Origin: Flammeovirgaceae bacterium UBA4659
GTDB lineage: Bacteria > Bacteroidota > Bacteroidia > Cytophagales > Cyclobacteriaceae
Assembly: GCA_002405445.1 (NCBI GenBank)
Contig: DHLV01000085.1
Location: 14,393-23,265, forward strand
DNA: 8,873 bases
Direction of reading: 5' to 3'
In this document: positions 1 to 6,368 of the stretch, one piece after another
Numbering within the stretch: the stretch's first letter is position 1
Layout: each line of letters begins with the position of its first letter
Program-made: the position numbers and the translations under genes
Notes under the pieces: model-generated
Databases searched by the model: none
What the model was told of the DNA's origin: nothing
Seen by the model: only the letters and a program-made list of their open reading frames with translations

Positions 1-679
1 CCTGCTGCCGATAGCTAATGCCGATGGGCACTGCAACATCACCAATTAGCAGGCAGGATGCATCTGTTACCCGATGAACAAATGCTGGGTTAACCAAATA
101 GCTTTTATGCAGGCGAACAAACCCGTAAGGTTCCAGGCGCAATGCGATTTCCTTCATAGTAACATGCAGGAGCACGACCTTTTCCATCGTGTGTATCTTC
201 AAATAGTTGCCAAAGGCCTCAATATACTTCACCCGGTTTGGATCAAATTCCTCATTTGATGCTTGATTGAACGTGACGGTGCGCGGAAGTACGGTTGAGG
301 GGAGTTCGTCCAGTTTCGATATCGCCTTTAAAAATCGCTCGAAGCGGATTGGCTTGAGCAGATAATCGACCACGTGGTAATCAAAAGCCTTGAGTGAATA
401 CTCACTATATGCGGTTGTGAAAATGACTTTTGGCTGATATGTTAAAAGCGAAAGCATCGATAGTCCGTCAAGGCCGGGCAAATGAATGTCGACAAAGAGT
501 AAAGCAGTCTGATTTTGTTGTAAATAGCGCTGGGCTGCCAAAGCATCGTCAAATATCGCTTTCACCTGCAAACTTCCCGATTTTTCGCAGTAAGTATTTA
601 AAAGAATCTGTGCGTCAGGCTCGTCTTCGATGATCACACATTCTATTTCGTTAGAGCTGGATTTTGAGTATGGCCTCAT
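1..679 (-). CDS. LytTR-family response regulator (3' end outside window)
   Basis: This is a two-component response regulator that should bind DNA when phosphorylated by the kinase encoded just upstream. The first 226 codons are present. Residues 12-125 form a receiver domain: acidic pair E18-D19, phospho-acceptor D64 in LLFVDIHLPGLDG, T88 in VIFTTAYSEY and conserved K109 in DYLLKPI. From about residue 145 a LytTR DNA-binding domain follows, shown by KYIEAFGNYLKIHT (151-164) and GFVRLHKSYLVNP (186-198). The family is usually about 240-250 residues, so roughly 15-25 residues are missing at the window edge. The ATG at 679 is the only in-frame ATG ahead of the receiver core and lies 29 bp inside the end of the kinase gene, so the two genes are co-transcribed and probably translationally coupled. 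The target genes cannot be read from the sequence. Confidence 0.95.
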   Translation of the reverse strand, partial: MRPYSKSSSNEIECVIIEDEPDAQILLNTYCEKSGSLQVKAIFDDALAAQRYLQQNQTALLFVDIHLPGLDGLSMLSLLTYQPKVIFTTAYSEYSLKAFDYHVVDYLLKPIRFERFLKAISKLDELPSTVLPRTVTFNQASNEEFDPNRVKYIEAFGNYLKIHTMEKVVLLHVTMKEIALRLEPYGFVRLHKSYLVNPAFVHRVTDASCLLIGDVAVPIGISYRQQ

Positions 680-1625
680 ATGTATGAAAAGTCTTCTTGA
701 ACGTGAGCGTGTATCGGTTTGGGTACAAAAAATCCAATCTTTTTTTCAGATTTTCGATGCCGGTACCACTGCGTTTCAATTCAGCATTCGCAATAGGGTT
801 GATGGTTTGCAACGTGAGTGCTCTGCCTTCCTCGATAAGGTTGATCGAAATCACCGCGGCTTCCTGCGTTACCACTCCATGCTTGAAAGCATTTTCAACC
901 AACGTGATCAATATGTTTGGAGCAATGAGTATGGCAGGCATATCAATATTGAATCTAAAATTGACCTCCATATTGTGTGGAAGTCTCCGTTTTTCGAAGT
1001 AAATATAGTGTTGCAGAAACTCTACCTCATCCTGCAATGGCACCATATCGGATGTATCGGTCTTCAGTTGATGCCTCAGCAAGTCAGAAAGGTTCAAAAC
1101 CATGTCAGCTACTTCCGGGCTTTGTCGCGTTGCTTTTGAATAGATACTGTTCAAAGTATTAAAGAGAAAATGCGGGTTCAATTGGCGCTTGAGCAATTGC
1201 AGTTCCACCTGCATTTTTTGGAAACGGTATTCCTGCAATTCATATCTCCTTCCAATAAACTCCCGCACAGACTGTAGATATGCTGCCAAAATCACGAGGA
1301 ACGCAATACCTGTTACGTGTGCCACGAAACTTACATCACGAACAAAATCGGGTGCGCGGTAAGGACTCCAATACTCTGCCAGAAGTGAAGCAGCAAGGAT
1401 TAAAAGCAGCATCGACAAAATGTAGGAAAGATACTGCCTGTTGGCGAAAAAACGCTCGCGCAAGTAAAGGCTTGCTGCTGCCAGCCCCACATAGAATGGC
1501 GCAAGTTTCAATTTTACAATCAACGACACATACATGAACCGTTCCTCGCCCATGAGAAACGCATCCAGAAGGGCAAAGCCCACAGCGAATGCAAAGAGCA
1601 CGACCCATTTCCAATGCCGTTTCAT
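651..1625 (-). CDS. LytS/YehU-type sensor histidine kinase
   Basis: This is a membrane sensor kinase of 324 residues, partner of the LytTR regulator that overlaps its 3' end. Hydrophobic stretches at about 6-24, 32-54, 65-84 and 97-117 suggest four transmembrane helices, with very short loops and no large extracellular sensor domain. A coiled-coil linker (about 118-146) leads into a His_kinase domain (PF06580 type) with the family motif LKRQLNPHFLFNTLNSIY, in which H152 is the predicted phosphorylated histidine. The ATP-binding part shows an N-box LVENAFKHG (242-250, N245) and a G-box SGTGIENLKKRL (286-297). The class is common in Bacteroidota, where the kinase and LytTR regulator usually form one operon. 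The signal is unknown. The gene diverges from the DUF1569 gene across a 405-bp spacer holding a candidate promoter and a palindrome. Confidence 0.95.
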   Translation of the reverse strand: MKRHWKWVVLFAFAVGFALLDAFLMGEERFMYVSLIVKLKLAPFYVGLAAASLYLRERFFANRQYLSYILSMLLLILAASLLAEYWSPYRAPDFVRDVSFVAHVTGIAFLVILAAYLQSVREFIGRRYELQEYRFQKMQVELQLLKRQLNPHFLFNTLNSIYSKATRQSPEVADMVLNLSDLLRHQLKTDTSDMVPLQDEVEFLQHYIYFEKRRLPHNMEVNFRFNIDMPAILIAPNILITLVENAFKHGVVTQEAAVISINLIEEGRALTLQTINPIANAELKRSGTGIENLKKRLDFLYPNRYTLTFKKTFHTYEAILKIQL

Positions 1626-1638
1626 TTCCTAAAGTAAA

Positions 1639-1646
1639 CAAATATA
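1639..1646 (-). promoter_or_regulatory. Candidate -7 box for the kinase/regulator operon
   Basis: On the minus strand the bases read TATATTTG, an exact match to the Bacteroidota TAnnTTTG box. It lies 13 bp before the kinase ATG, which would give a very short leader. No TTTG sits about 19-20 bp further upstream, so this is half a promoter only and may depend on an activator. Confidence 0.35.
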
Positions 1647-1677
1647 ACAACTGCGGATTTGCTTTGTTGTGGCTGAT

Positions 1678-1708
1678 GAATTGCATTCGTCAAAATTTCA
1701 TGCAATTC
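1678..1708. promoter_or_regulatory. Perfect 9-bp inverted repeat, candidate operator
   Basis: GAATTGCAT (1678-1686) and ATGCAATTC (1700-1708) are exact reverse complements separated by 13 bp, with arm centres 22 bp apart, about two helical turns. The repeat ends 53 bp ahead of the kinase start codon and, if the box at 1639-1646 is used, would sit at roughly -45 to -75, where activators usually bind. Neither strand has a T-run after it, so it is not an intrinsic terminator. A role as a binding site, perhaps for the LytTR regulator itself, is inference; known LytTR sites are usually direct repeats. Confidence 0.4.
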
Positions 1709-1832
1709 CGCCAAAAGAGCTGATGGAGGCCAAGTTGCTCAAGTAGATTGCCAATGAAAATGATGCCGAATAGGATTAATAATCCATTGTGCGCACATTA
1801 GTCCACGAAATAAATTTTCAACTAAATCAATA

Positions 1833-1854
1833 GATGGTGATACTTACCATCACC
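1833..1854. repeat. Small overlapping palindrome
   Basis: Two 6-bp inverted repeats overlap here: GATGGT (1833-1838) with ACCATC (1846-1851), and GGTGAT (1836-1841) with ATCACC (1849-1854), each with a 7-nt loop. It could be an operator half-way between the two divergent genes or chance; arms this short are common. Confidence 0.25.
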
Positions 1855-2030
1855 AAAAAGGAGCTGGGGAAAATGCGGTTTTTCAATCAGGGGCCGGATT
1901 TGAACACATGCTTTGACCATGAAAAATCAGCACCAATAACAGCAAGCCGAAAAAAATAATATCAGGTAGCCGGAGTTTTTGAAAAAATTAGTTTCGATCA
2001 TAGCGGATCATACATTGCACTGACAGCCTT

Positions 2031-2480
2031 ATGAGATCGATCGACACCCATATCTACGACAGAGAACTGGCCGGCTGGGTAAAGCAACGGACTGGTACGA
2101 ACTTGCGCAAATGGGCCAAAATGACCCTCCACCAAATGCTGGCGCATTGTACCACCCAATTGCAAAAAGCACTGGGCGAAATACCCGGTCACCTACAAGG
2201 TCTTTGGATCATGCGCACGGTGCTCGGCAAAAGCATAGGGCTTGGTAAAATTCCCTGGGCAAAGGGCTCAGCAACCCCTCGTGAGATGAACGTTGAAACA
2301 AATAACTTTGCCCCTACCGATATTGAATCTGAAAAAAGGCGGCTTCTGCATTATCTGGAAAGGGTGCGTTCAACGGAATCGCTGCAGCCGCATCCTTTTT
2401 TCGATGTGCGCTCCAAACAAGAGTGGAGGCGCTTGATCTATAAACACTTAGACCATCATTTGAGGCACTGCTCGCAATAA
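2031..2480 (+). CDS. DUF1569 family protein (DinB-like fold)
   Basis: This 149-residue protein matches the DUF1569 (PF07606) family, which belongs to the DinB/YfiT-like four-helix-bundle superfamily of putative metal-dependent enzymes; no reaction is established for DUF1569. Family marks are RKWAKMTLHQMLAHC (26-40), a middle segment GKIPWAKGSATPREM, and the C-terminal HPFFDVRSKQEWRRLIYKH with HLDHHLRH (139-146). Histidines near 34-39 and 139-146 are the likely metal ligands by analogy with DinB proteins. Length is normal for the family and the ATG at 2031 puts the conserved WxKM motif at the expected distance from the N-terminus. It has no signal peptide or membrane segment, so it should be cytoplasmic. 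It is transcribed away from the kinase operon and is followed after 109 bp by the DUF6713-like gene, possibly in the same transcript. Confidence 0.85.
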   Translation: MRSIDTHIYDRELAGWVKQRTGTNLRKWAKMTLHQMLAHCTTQLQKALGEIPGHLQGLWIMRTVLGKSIGLGKIPWAKGSATPREMNVETNNFAPTDIESEKRRLLHYLERVRSTESLQPHPFFDVRSKQEWRRLIYKHLDHHLRHCSQ

Positions 2481-2589
2481 AATTTGTTTCTTTACGTATC
2501 GCATGATGAAAATATTCCAAATTCGTACACCGCAGCATTTGGCAGAAAAATGGCCGGGCTGTGCAACTAAAGTGCATATCACCTAACCA

Positions 2590-2940
2590 ATGAGCAAAGA
2601 TGTATTCTTCCAATTGGGTATCGCATTAATCGTCATGCACGAAATGGACGCTGTTCGCTGCAAAGAATGGCGCATCTTTCCCGGATTATCGGCTCTCTCC
2701 GATCAATGGGGTTTTGTCTTGTTTATGTTCGCCCATATTCCATTGTATTTTTTAGTGCTGATCAATTTTCAAAGCGGCAGCGAAACGTTCCGGTTTGGGT
2801 TCGATGTATTTTTAATCGTGCATGTCGTACTGCATATACTTTTTTTGAGGCATCAAAACAATTTGTTCAGAGATTGGATTTCTTGGGGCATTATCGGTGG
2901 TGCAGGTTTTTTTGGGTTGTTAGACATCATCATCAAATGA
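2590..2940 (+). CDS. Small four-helix membrane protein, DUF6713-like
   Basis: This 116-residue hydrophobic protein has about four predicted transmembrane helices (roughly 5-21, 40-60, 70-90 and 96-114). The N-terminal pattern FQLGIALIVMHEMDAV followed by KEWRIFPGL, the later FAHIPLYF, and histidines in HVVLH resemble the family annotated DUF6713, small inner-membrane proteins of unknown function. The match is from memory of the HExDAxxxxEWR pattern. The conserved His/Glu/Asp near the first helix and the later histidines could bind a metal or form a polar site in the membrane, but that is speculation. Its TGA stop overlaps the ATG of the next frame (ATGA at 2937-2940), so it was probably translationally coupled to the VOC gene. 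Confidence 0.8.
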   Translation: MSKDVFFQLGIALIVMHEMDAVRCKEWRIFPGLSALSDQWGFVLFMFAHIPLYFLVLINFQSGSETFRFGFDVFLIVHVVLHILFLRHQNNLFRDWISWGIIGGAGFFGLLDIIIK

Positions 2941-3410
2941 GATTCAACAAACTTGTGCCGGAGCTGGCCGTGACCAACATTACGGAAAGTATCGATTTCT
3001 ATGTGAAGGTTTTGAGATTCAATCTTGAATTTGAACGCCAGGAAGACAAGTTTGCATTTTTGTCTTATCAGGGTTGCCAGTTGATGTTGGTAGTGGATTC
3101 CTGAGATTGGATTACGGCAGTTCCGGAATATCCGAGGGGCCGTGGAATCAACTTCGAAGCGGAAACCAACGAACTGGGCGACATAGTGAAAAGGTTACGG
3201 AGAAAGAAGGTCAACCTCTTTCGCGATACCAAACAAAACGAAGACCGCGTTGGCAAGTCACGAGTAGAAGTGGTGACCGAGTTTTTGGTACAAGACCCTG
3301 ACGGATGTTTACTGCGCTTCCAGCAGGCTGTGAGGCACTTGCTTTCAAAACAAAAAATCTTAAATCATAAATCGCAATCAAATATGGGCGCAGCATCTCA
3401 ACAAAATTGA
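2937..3410 (+). pseudogene. VOC/bleomycin-resistance-like gene with an in-frame TGA
   Basis: The frame starts at an ATG overlapping the previous stop and encodes a vicinal-oxygen-chelate (glyoxalase / bleomycin resistance) protein. The first half, NKLVPELAVTNITESIDFYV to CQLMLVVDS, is the first beta-alpha-beta-beta-beta unit. A TGA at 3102-3104 then interrupts the frame. The same frame continues without any shift into the second unit: YPRGRGINFEAETNELGDIV, and FLVQDPDGCLLRF near the usual C-terminus. By my recollection of homologues the stop replaces one residue just before the conserved W-x-T, with no insertion or deletion. After the normal end the frame runs on for about 27 low-information residues, suggesting loss of the original stop as well. 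As written, only a 55-residue half-domain would be made. Alternatives are a base-call error or a rare recoding; the overlapping TGA stop of the gene before argues against general TGA recoding. Confidence 0.8.
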
Positions 3411-3681
3411 AATCATCTAATGATCTGGAGGTTATTTCACACTGCCTTCCGGGGATTGCCAGCGCCTTGCCATTCTGCCGCGTTGGATTTTTGTCCGTAC
3501 TCCCTCATGTATCGGGCTTGAATGTACACCTTGCATAACAGCCAAGCAGTTAATGAAATCCTCCAAAACTATTTTCGAGAAAGGTGTGAATGCTGAATGA
3601 ATGTTGAAGATTGAAATGCAACGATGGGCATGGTAGCGAATTGTAGCCGATGGCGCTGATTCGTTATCTGCTGATCGTCCG
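3411..3681. other. Intergenic region between convergent genes, no supported gene
   Basis: This 271-bp gap lies between the 3' end of the VOC pseudogene (plus) and the 3' end of dciA (minus). On the minus strand a frame from 3568 down to a TGA at 3437-3439 gives about 43 residues with protein-like composition (ending in KSNAAEWQGAGNPRKAV) but no start codon near its beginning and no family I recognise; it may be a gene remnant. I see no hairpin with a T-run serving as terminator for either side. Confidence 0.4.
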
Positions 3682-3987
3682 CTACATGATAACGATTTCA
3701 TGCACCACCTCTTTGCCAAACTCTTTTTGCAGCATCTCAATGATCTGGTGCTTGTGGTAGTTGAGGTCGTTTTTCATAGCGGGCGAGTCAAGTTCTACAA
3801 ACAACACGCGGCCTCGGATAAAGATTTTTTTTGTTCGCTTTGCCACCGGCTTACCGGCAAATTTTTCCCAGCTAGCCAGCACGGTGGCTTCGTCAAACTT
3901 GGCTTTTAAATGGAAGCTGGAGAGCAGCGCCTGAATGGCCTCGCCAATGTGTTGGGTGTTTCCTTCCTGGTTTCCCTTTTTAGCCAT
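3682..3987 (-). CDS. dciA: DciA/DUF721 family protein, replicative helicase operator homologue
   Basis: This 101-residue protein belongs to the DUF721 family, whose members named DciA are ancestral loaders or operators of the replicative helicase DnaB in bacteria without DnaC or DnaI. Sequence marks are the N-terminal GEAIQALLSSFHLKAKFDEA helix segment, the core VLASWEKFAGKPVAKRTKKIFIRGRVLFVELDSPAMKNDL read as alternating strand and helix, and a final helix HKHQIIEMLQKEFGKEVV. The W in SWEKFAG and the strand VLFVELDSPA are typical of the family, and the length is normal for Bacteroidota. It overlaps the end of recF by 8 bp (recF stop TAA lies inside ATGGCTAA), so translation is probably coupled. 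RecF followed by DUF721 is also the gene order in the dnaA-dnaN-recF region of Actinobacteria. The helicase-loading role is known for the family and is inferred here. Confidence 0.88.
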   Translation of the reverse strand: MAKKGNQEGNTQHIGEAIQALLSSFHLKAKFDEATVLASWEKFAGKPVAKRTKKIFIRGRVLFVELDSPAMKNDLNYHKHQIIEMLQKEFGKEVVHEIVIM

Positions 3988-5086
3988 TGGTCACTTTTCC
4001 ATTTTCTACCCTAAAGATAGTAGCATTTAACTTCTCTGTTTCCATTATCTGCAGGGTGCGGTCGGCACGGGCATCGGTAATCAACAACTGCCCAAACTGC
4101 CCTTGCGCCACCAGCCGCATCAGTTGGTGTATGCGCTCGTCATCCAGCTTATCAAAAATATCGTCCAACAATAGTATTGGCTTAAACTTTTTCTTTTCTG
4201 CAATCGCCTGGAACTCCGCCAACTTCAGCGCAATCAAAAAAGATTTCTGTTGCCCTTGTGAGCCGTGGCGCTTCAGTTCAAAACCATTGATGCGAAAATC
4301 AAAATCATCGCGGTGGATGCCCGTGGTAGTGCGCTGCAGCAGCACATCTCGCTGCAGGTTTGCCGATAGTAATGTTGCAAAGTCCTTATCTCGCAAATCA
4401 GTTTGGTATTCAATGCGCACTTCTTCACCTACATCGCCCACCAGGTAGCGGTATTGGTCGCGGAAAAACGGAATGAAAAATTTCAAAAAATTGGCGCGCG
4501 CTTCAAAAATATAATGAGCGGCAGGCACAAGCCGGTGGTCGTAGCTGGCAAGTAAATCTTGGTCTACCCTACCCGCTTCAGCAAATGATTTGAGTAAGCT
4601 GTTGCGCTGCTTCAGTTGGTAGGTGTAAACGATTAAATTCTCTAAATACGTTTTGTCGAGTTGAGAAAGCACGCTGTCAACAAACTTTCTGCGCAGCTCG
4701 CTGCCGTCCCAAATCAACTCAATGTCTTGTGGGGCAATCATTACCACCGGGTATTTGCCTACGTGGTCAGAGAACTTTGCATAATCGCGCCCGTCTTCGT
4801 TAATCATTTTTTTCTGTCCGGTGGTATAGGCGCACGTTACCTCGGTTGTTGTCTCCTGCTCTTGAAATTTCCCTCTGATTACAAACTGTTGCTCGCCATG
4901 GCGTATGTTTTGCGCATCGGCCGGGTTGACCGCACTCTTGGTAAACGATAAATAATGAATGGCATCAAGCACGGTGGTTTTTCCGCTGCCGTTTTTCCCG
5001 AGCAGGCAAATGATCCTATCGGCAAACGAGAGCCGCGCTTCTTCTATGTTTCGAAAGTTGAAAAGGTAGAGTTGGTGTAGAAACAT
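3980..5086 (-). CDS. recF: DNA replication and repair protein RecF
   Basis: RecF is an SMC-like ABC ATPase that helps load RecA at single-strand gaps together with RecO and RecR. From the ATG at 5086 the protein has 368 residues (E. coli RecF has 357). It starts MFLHQLYLFNFRNIEEA, the usual RecF N-terminus, followed by Walker A GKNGSGKTT (30-38), the helical arm region, GIHRDD (256-261), the ABC signature GSQGQQKS (275-282) and Walker B with D-loop ILLLDDIFDKLDD (304-316). The frame is open back to an ATG at 5140, but the extra 18 residues are not conserved-looking and would run into the divergent promoter region, so 5086 is preferred. The gene overlaps dciA by 8 bp. No dnaA, dnaN or gyrB is nearby, which is usual in Bacteroidota. 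Confidence 0.96.
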   Translation of the reverse strand: MFLHQLYLFNFRNIEEARLSFADRIICLLGKNGSGKTTVLDAIHYLSFTKSAVNPADAQNIRHGEQQFVIRGKFQEQETTTEVTCAYTTGQKKMINEDGRDYAKFSDHVGKYPVVMIAPQDIELIWDGSELRRKFVDSVLSQLDKTYLENLIVYTYQLKQRNSLLKSFAEAGRVDQDLLASYDHRLVPAAHYIFEARANFLKFFIPFFRDQYRYLVGDVGEEVRIEYQTDLRDKDFATLLSANLQRDVLLQRTTTGIHRDDFDFRINGFELKRHGSQGQQKSFLIALKLAEFQAIAEKKKFKPILLLDDIFDKLDDERIHQLMRLVAQGQFGQLLITDARADRTLQIMETEKLNATIFRVENGKVTNG

Positions 5087-5149
5087 GTGGCGTGCAAAGT
5101 ACTTAAAATAGCATTTGCGAAATAAGCCGTGGCATGGCAAAAGGGCTGG

Positions 5150-5181
5150 TTTGGCAGTTGTCTGGCTGTAATGTATTTTCG
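5150..5181 (+). promoter_or_regulatory. Candidate promoter for pdhA
   Basis: TTTG at 5150-5153 and TATTTTCG at 5174-5181 are separated by 20 bp. The second box differs by one base from the Bacteroidota TAnnTTTG consensus and the spacing fits. It would give a leader of only about 10-15 nt before the pdhA ATG. This is a pattern match only. Confidence 0.35.
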
Positions 5182-5199
5182 CAACTCAAAATGTGATGT

Positions 5200-6222
5200 A
5201 TGGCCGCAACCGCAGCAACCAAAAGCAAAGCAAAAACCGAGTATTCTAAGGAAACCTACCTGTTTTGGTACGAATCCATGCAACTGATGCGCAAGTTCGA
5301 AGAAAAGGCGGGTCAGCTCTATGGTATGCAAAAAATCAGGGGTTTTTGCCACTTGTATATTGGGCAAGAGGCCTGTGCCGCAGGTGCTGTCACCGCACTC
5401 CGCAAGGGCGACAAATACATTACCGCTTACCGCGACCACGCCCATCCACTGGCACTGGGCACGCACCCCAATGCGGTGATGGCCGAGTTATTTGCAAAAG
5501 AAACCGGTATCTCTAAGGGCAAAGGCGGCTCCATGCATATTTTTGATAAAGAAAATCACTTTTTTGGGGGCCATGGCATTGTAGGTGGCCAAATTCCACT
5601 GGGTGCCGGCATCGCTTTCGCAGAAAAATATAATAACACCGGCCACTTGTGCATTTGCTACATGGGCGATGGAGCCGTGCGCCAGGGTGCACTACATGAG
5701 GCCTTTAACCTGGCCATGCTTTGGAAACTGCCCGTGATTTTTGCCATTGAAAATAATGGATACGCGATGGGTACTTCCGTTAAGCGCAGCTCAAACGTGA
5801 CTGAACTTTACACGTTAGGCGAGTCGTACGACATGCCCTCTGAACCTGTGGATGCCATGAACGTAGAGGCGGTACACGATGCTGTAGCCCGCGCAGCAGA
5901 ACGCGCCCGCGCAGGCGAGGGCCCTTCGCTGTTGGAGTTGCGTACGTATCGCTACAAAGGTCACTCCATGAGCGACCCTCAAAAATACCGCAGCAAAGAA
6001 GAGGTGGAAGAATACAAGCAGCGCGACCCGATCGAACAAGTAAAACACACCATCCTCAGCAAAAAAATCGCCACTGAAAAAGAGCTAGAAGCCATCGACC
6101 AAAAAGTGAATGCCCAGGTGGAAGAGAGTGTGCGGTTTGCCGAAGAATCAAAATATCCTGACCCCGCTGAAGCGCTTCATGATATTTATGAGCAGAAGGA
6201 CTACCCGTTCGTCACGGATTAA
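5200..6222 (+). CDS. pdhA: Pyruvate dehydrogenase E1 component, alpha subunit
   Basis: This 340-residue protein is the alpha subunit of a thiamine-diphosphate-dependent 2-oxoacid dehydrogenase E1, which decarboxylates pyruvate and transfers the acetyl group to the lipoyl domain of E2. Family marks in order: MQLMRKFEEKAGQLY (27-41), GFCHLYIGQEA (48-58), YRDHAHPLALG (77-87), GKGGSMHIF (107-115), the ThDP/Mg motif GDG (156-158) through ENN (184-186), and the phosphorylation-loop region YRYKGHSMSDP (250-260). The pattern fits pyruvate rather than branched-chain substrates, though a branched-chain enzyme cannot be fully excluded. The first 12 residues are a low-complexity Ala/Lys tail. The ATG at 5200 is firm: the next in-frame ATG upstream is followed at once by TGA. 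E1 beta, E2 and E3 are not in the window, so the enzyme needs subunits encoded elsewhere. It diverges from recF across 113 bp. Confidence 0.95.
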   Translation: MAATAATKSKAKTEYSKETYLFWYESMQLMRKFEEKAGQLYGMQKIRGFCHLYIGQEACAAGAVTALRKGDKYITAYRDHAHPLALGTHPNAVMAELFAKETGISKGKGGSMHIFDKENHFFGGHGIVGGQIPLGAGIAFAEKYNNTGHLCICYMGDGAVRQGALHEAFNLAMLWKLPVIFAIENNGYAMGTSVKRSSNVTELYTLGESYDMPSEPVDAMNVEAVHDAVARAAERARAGEGPSLLELRTYRYKGHSMSDPQKYRSKEEVEEYKQRDPIEQVKHTILSKKIATEKELEAIDQKVNAQVEESVRFAEESKYPDPAEALHDIYEQKDYPFVTD

Positions 6223-6226
6223 TTAA

Positions 6227-6284
6227 CCCATTTTGAATGGCGTTTGCCCAATGGCCCAAAGCCTTAAAATGGGGTAAAAAGGCT
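6227..6284 (+). terminator. Overlapping hairpins after pdhA, possible weak terminator
   Basis: CCCATTTT (6227-6234) can pair with AAAATGGG (6266-6273), while AGCCTT (6260-6265) can pair with AAGGCT (6279-6284); the two pairings exclude each other. Neither is followed by a T-run, so classical intrinsic termination is doubtful. The segment could slow polymerase or mark the end of the pdhA transcript. Confidence 0.3.
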
Positions 6285-6296
6285 GCGTTCGCGGCT

Positions 6297-6326
6297 TTTG
6301 ATTAATGCCCAATATTCTTAGTTTTG
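6297..6326 (+). promoter_or_regulatory. Promoter candidate for the TPR gene
   Basis: TTTG at 6297-6300 and TAGTTTTG at 6319-6326 are 18 bp apart. The second box matches the TAnnTTTG consensus of the Bacteroidota primary sigma factor exactly and the first matches the -33 element. A start site near 6332-6336 would give a leader of about 35 nt holding a small hairpin (CCCCA 6330-6334 with TGGGG 6340-6344, loop TTTAT). Confidence 0.6.
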
Positions 6327-6368
6327 CGTCCCCATTTATTGGGGTTAAAAGCATTTTATCAAAGAATC

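Larger units (their letters stand above)
1626..2030. other. 405-bp divergent intergenic region
   Basis: No open frame here looks like a gene; the longest ATG frame I checked (from 1873, about 28 codons) resembles nothing I know. The region lies between the 5' ends of the kinase gene (minus) and the DUF1569 gene (plus), so it should hold promoters for both. On the minus strand there is a TAnnTTTG-type box near the kinase start and a 9-bp inverted repeat. Around 1833-1854 there is a smaller palindrome. I found no convincing promoter pair for the plus-strand gene; the nearest is TAGTTTCG at 1989-1996, one base off the box, without a correctly spaced upstream TTTG. Confidence 0.6.

Noticed and set aside
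630..1139. Plus-strand open frames opposite the histidine kinase
   Set aside because: They are antisense shadows of a clear LytS-type kinase with all its motifs.
1873..1960. Short ATG frame in the 405-bp divergent spacer
   Set aside because: About 28 codons with no recognisable motif and no support beyond being open.
3102..3104. TGA read as selenocysteine or as a genome-wide recoded codon
   Set aside because: No SECIS-like hairpin was apparent right after it, VOC proteins of this type have no catalytic selenocysteine, and TGA ends the neighbouring membrane-protein gene.
3432..3740. 102-codon minus-strand open frame across the end of dciA
   Set aside because: It overlaps the well-supported dciA 3' end in another frame and its product has no family features.
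3987..4448. 153-codon plus-strand frame opposite recF
   Set aside because: Serine/arginine-rich antisense shadow of recF without any domain-like pattern.
5095..5101. TACTTTG on the minus strand as the recF -7 box
   Set aside because: It lacks one base of the TAnnTTTG spacing and lies only 8 bp before the recF ATG, with no upstream TTTG at a proper distance.
5087..5140. N-terminal extension of RecF from an ATG at 5140
   Set aside because: Canonical RecF begins at the MFLHQLYLFNFRN segment (5086), and the extra residues cover the divergent promoter region.
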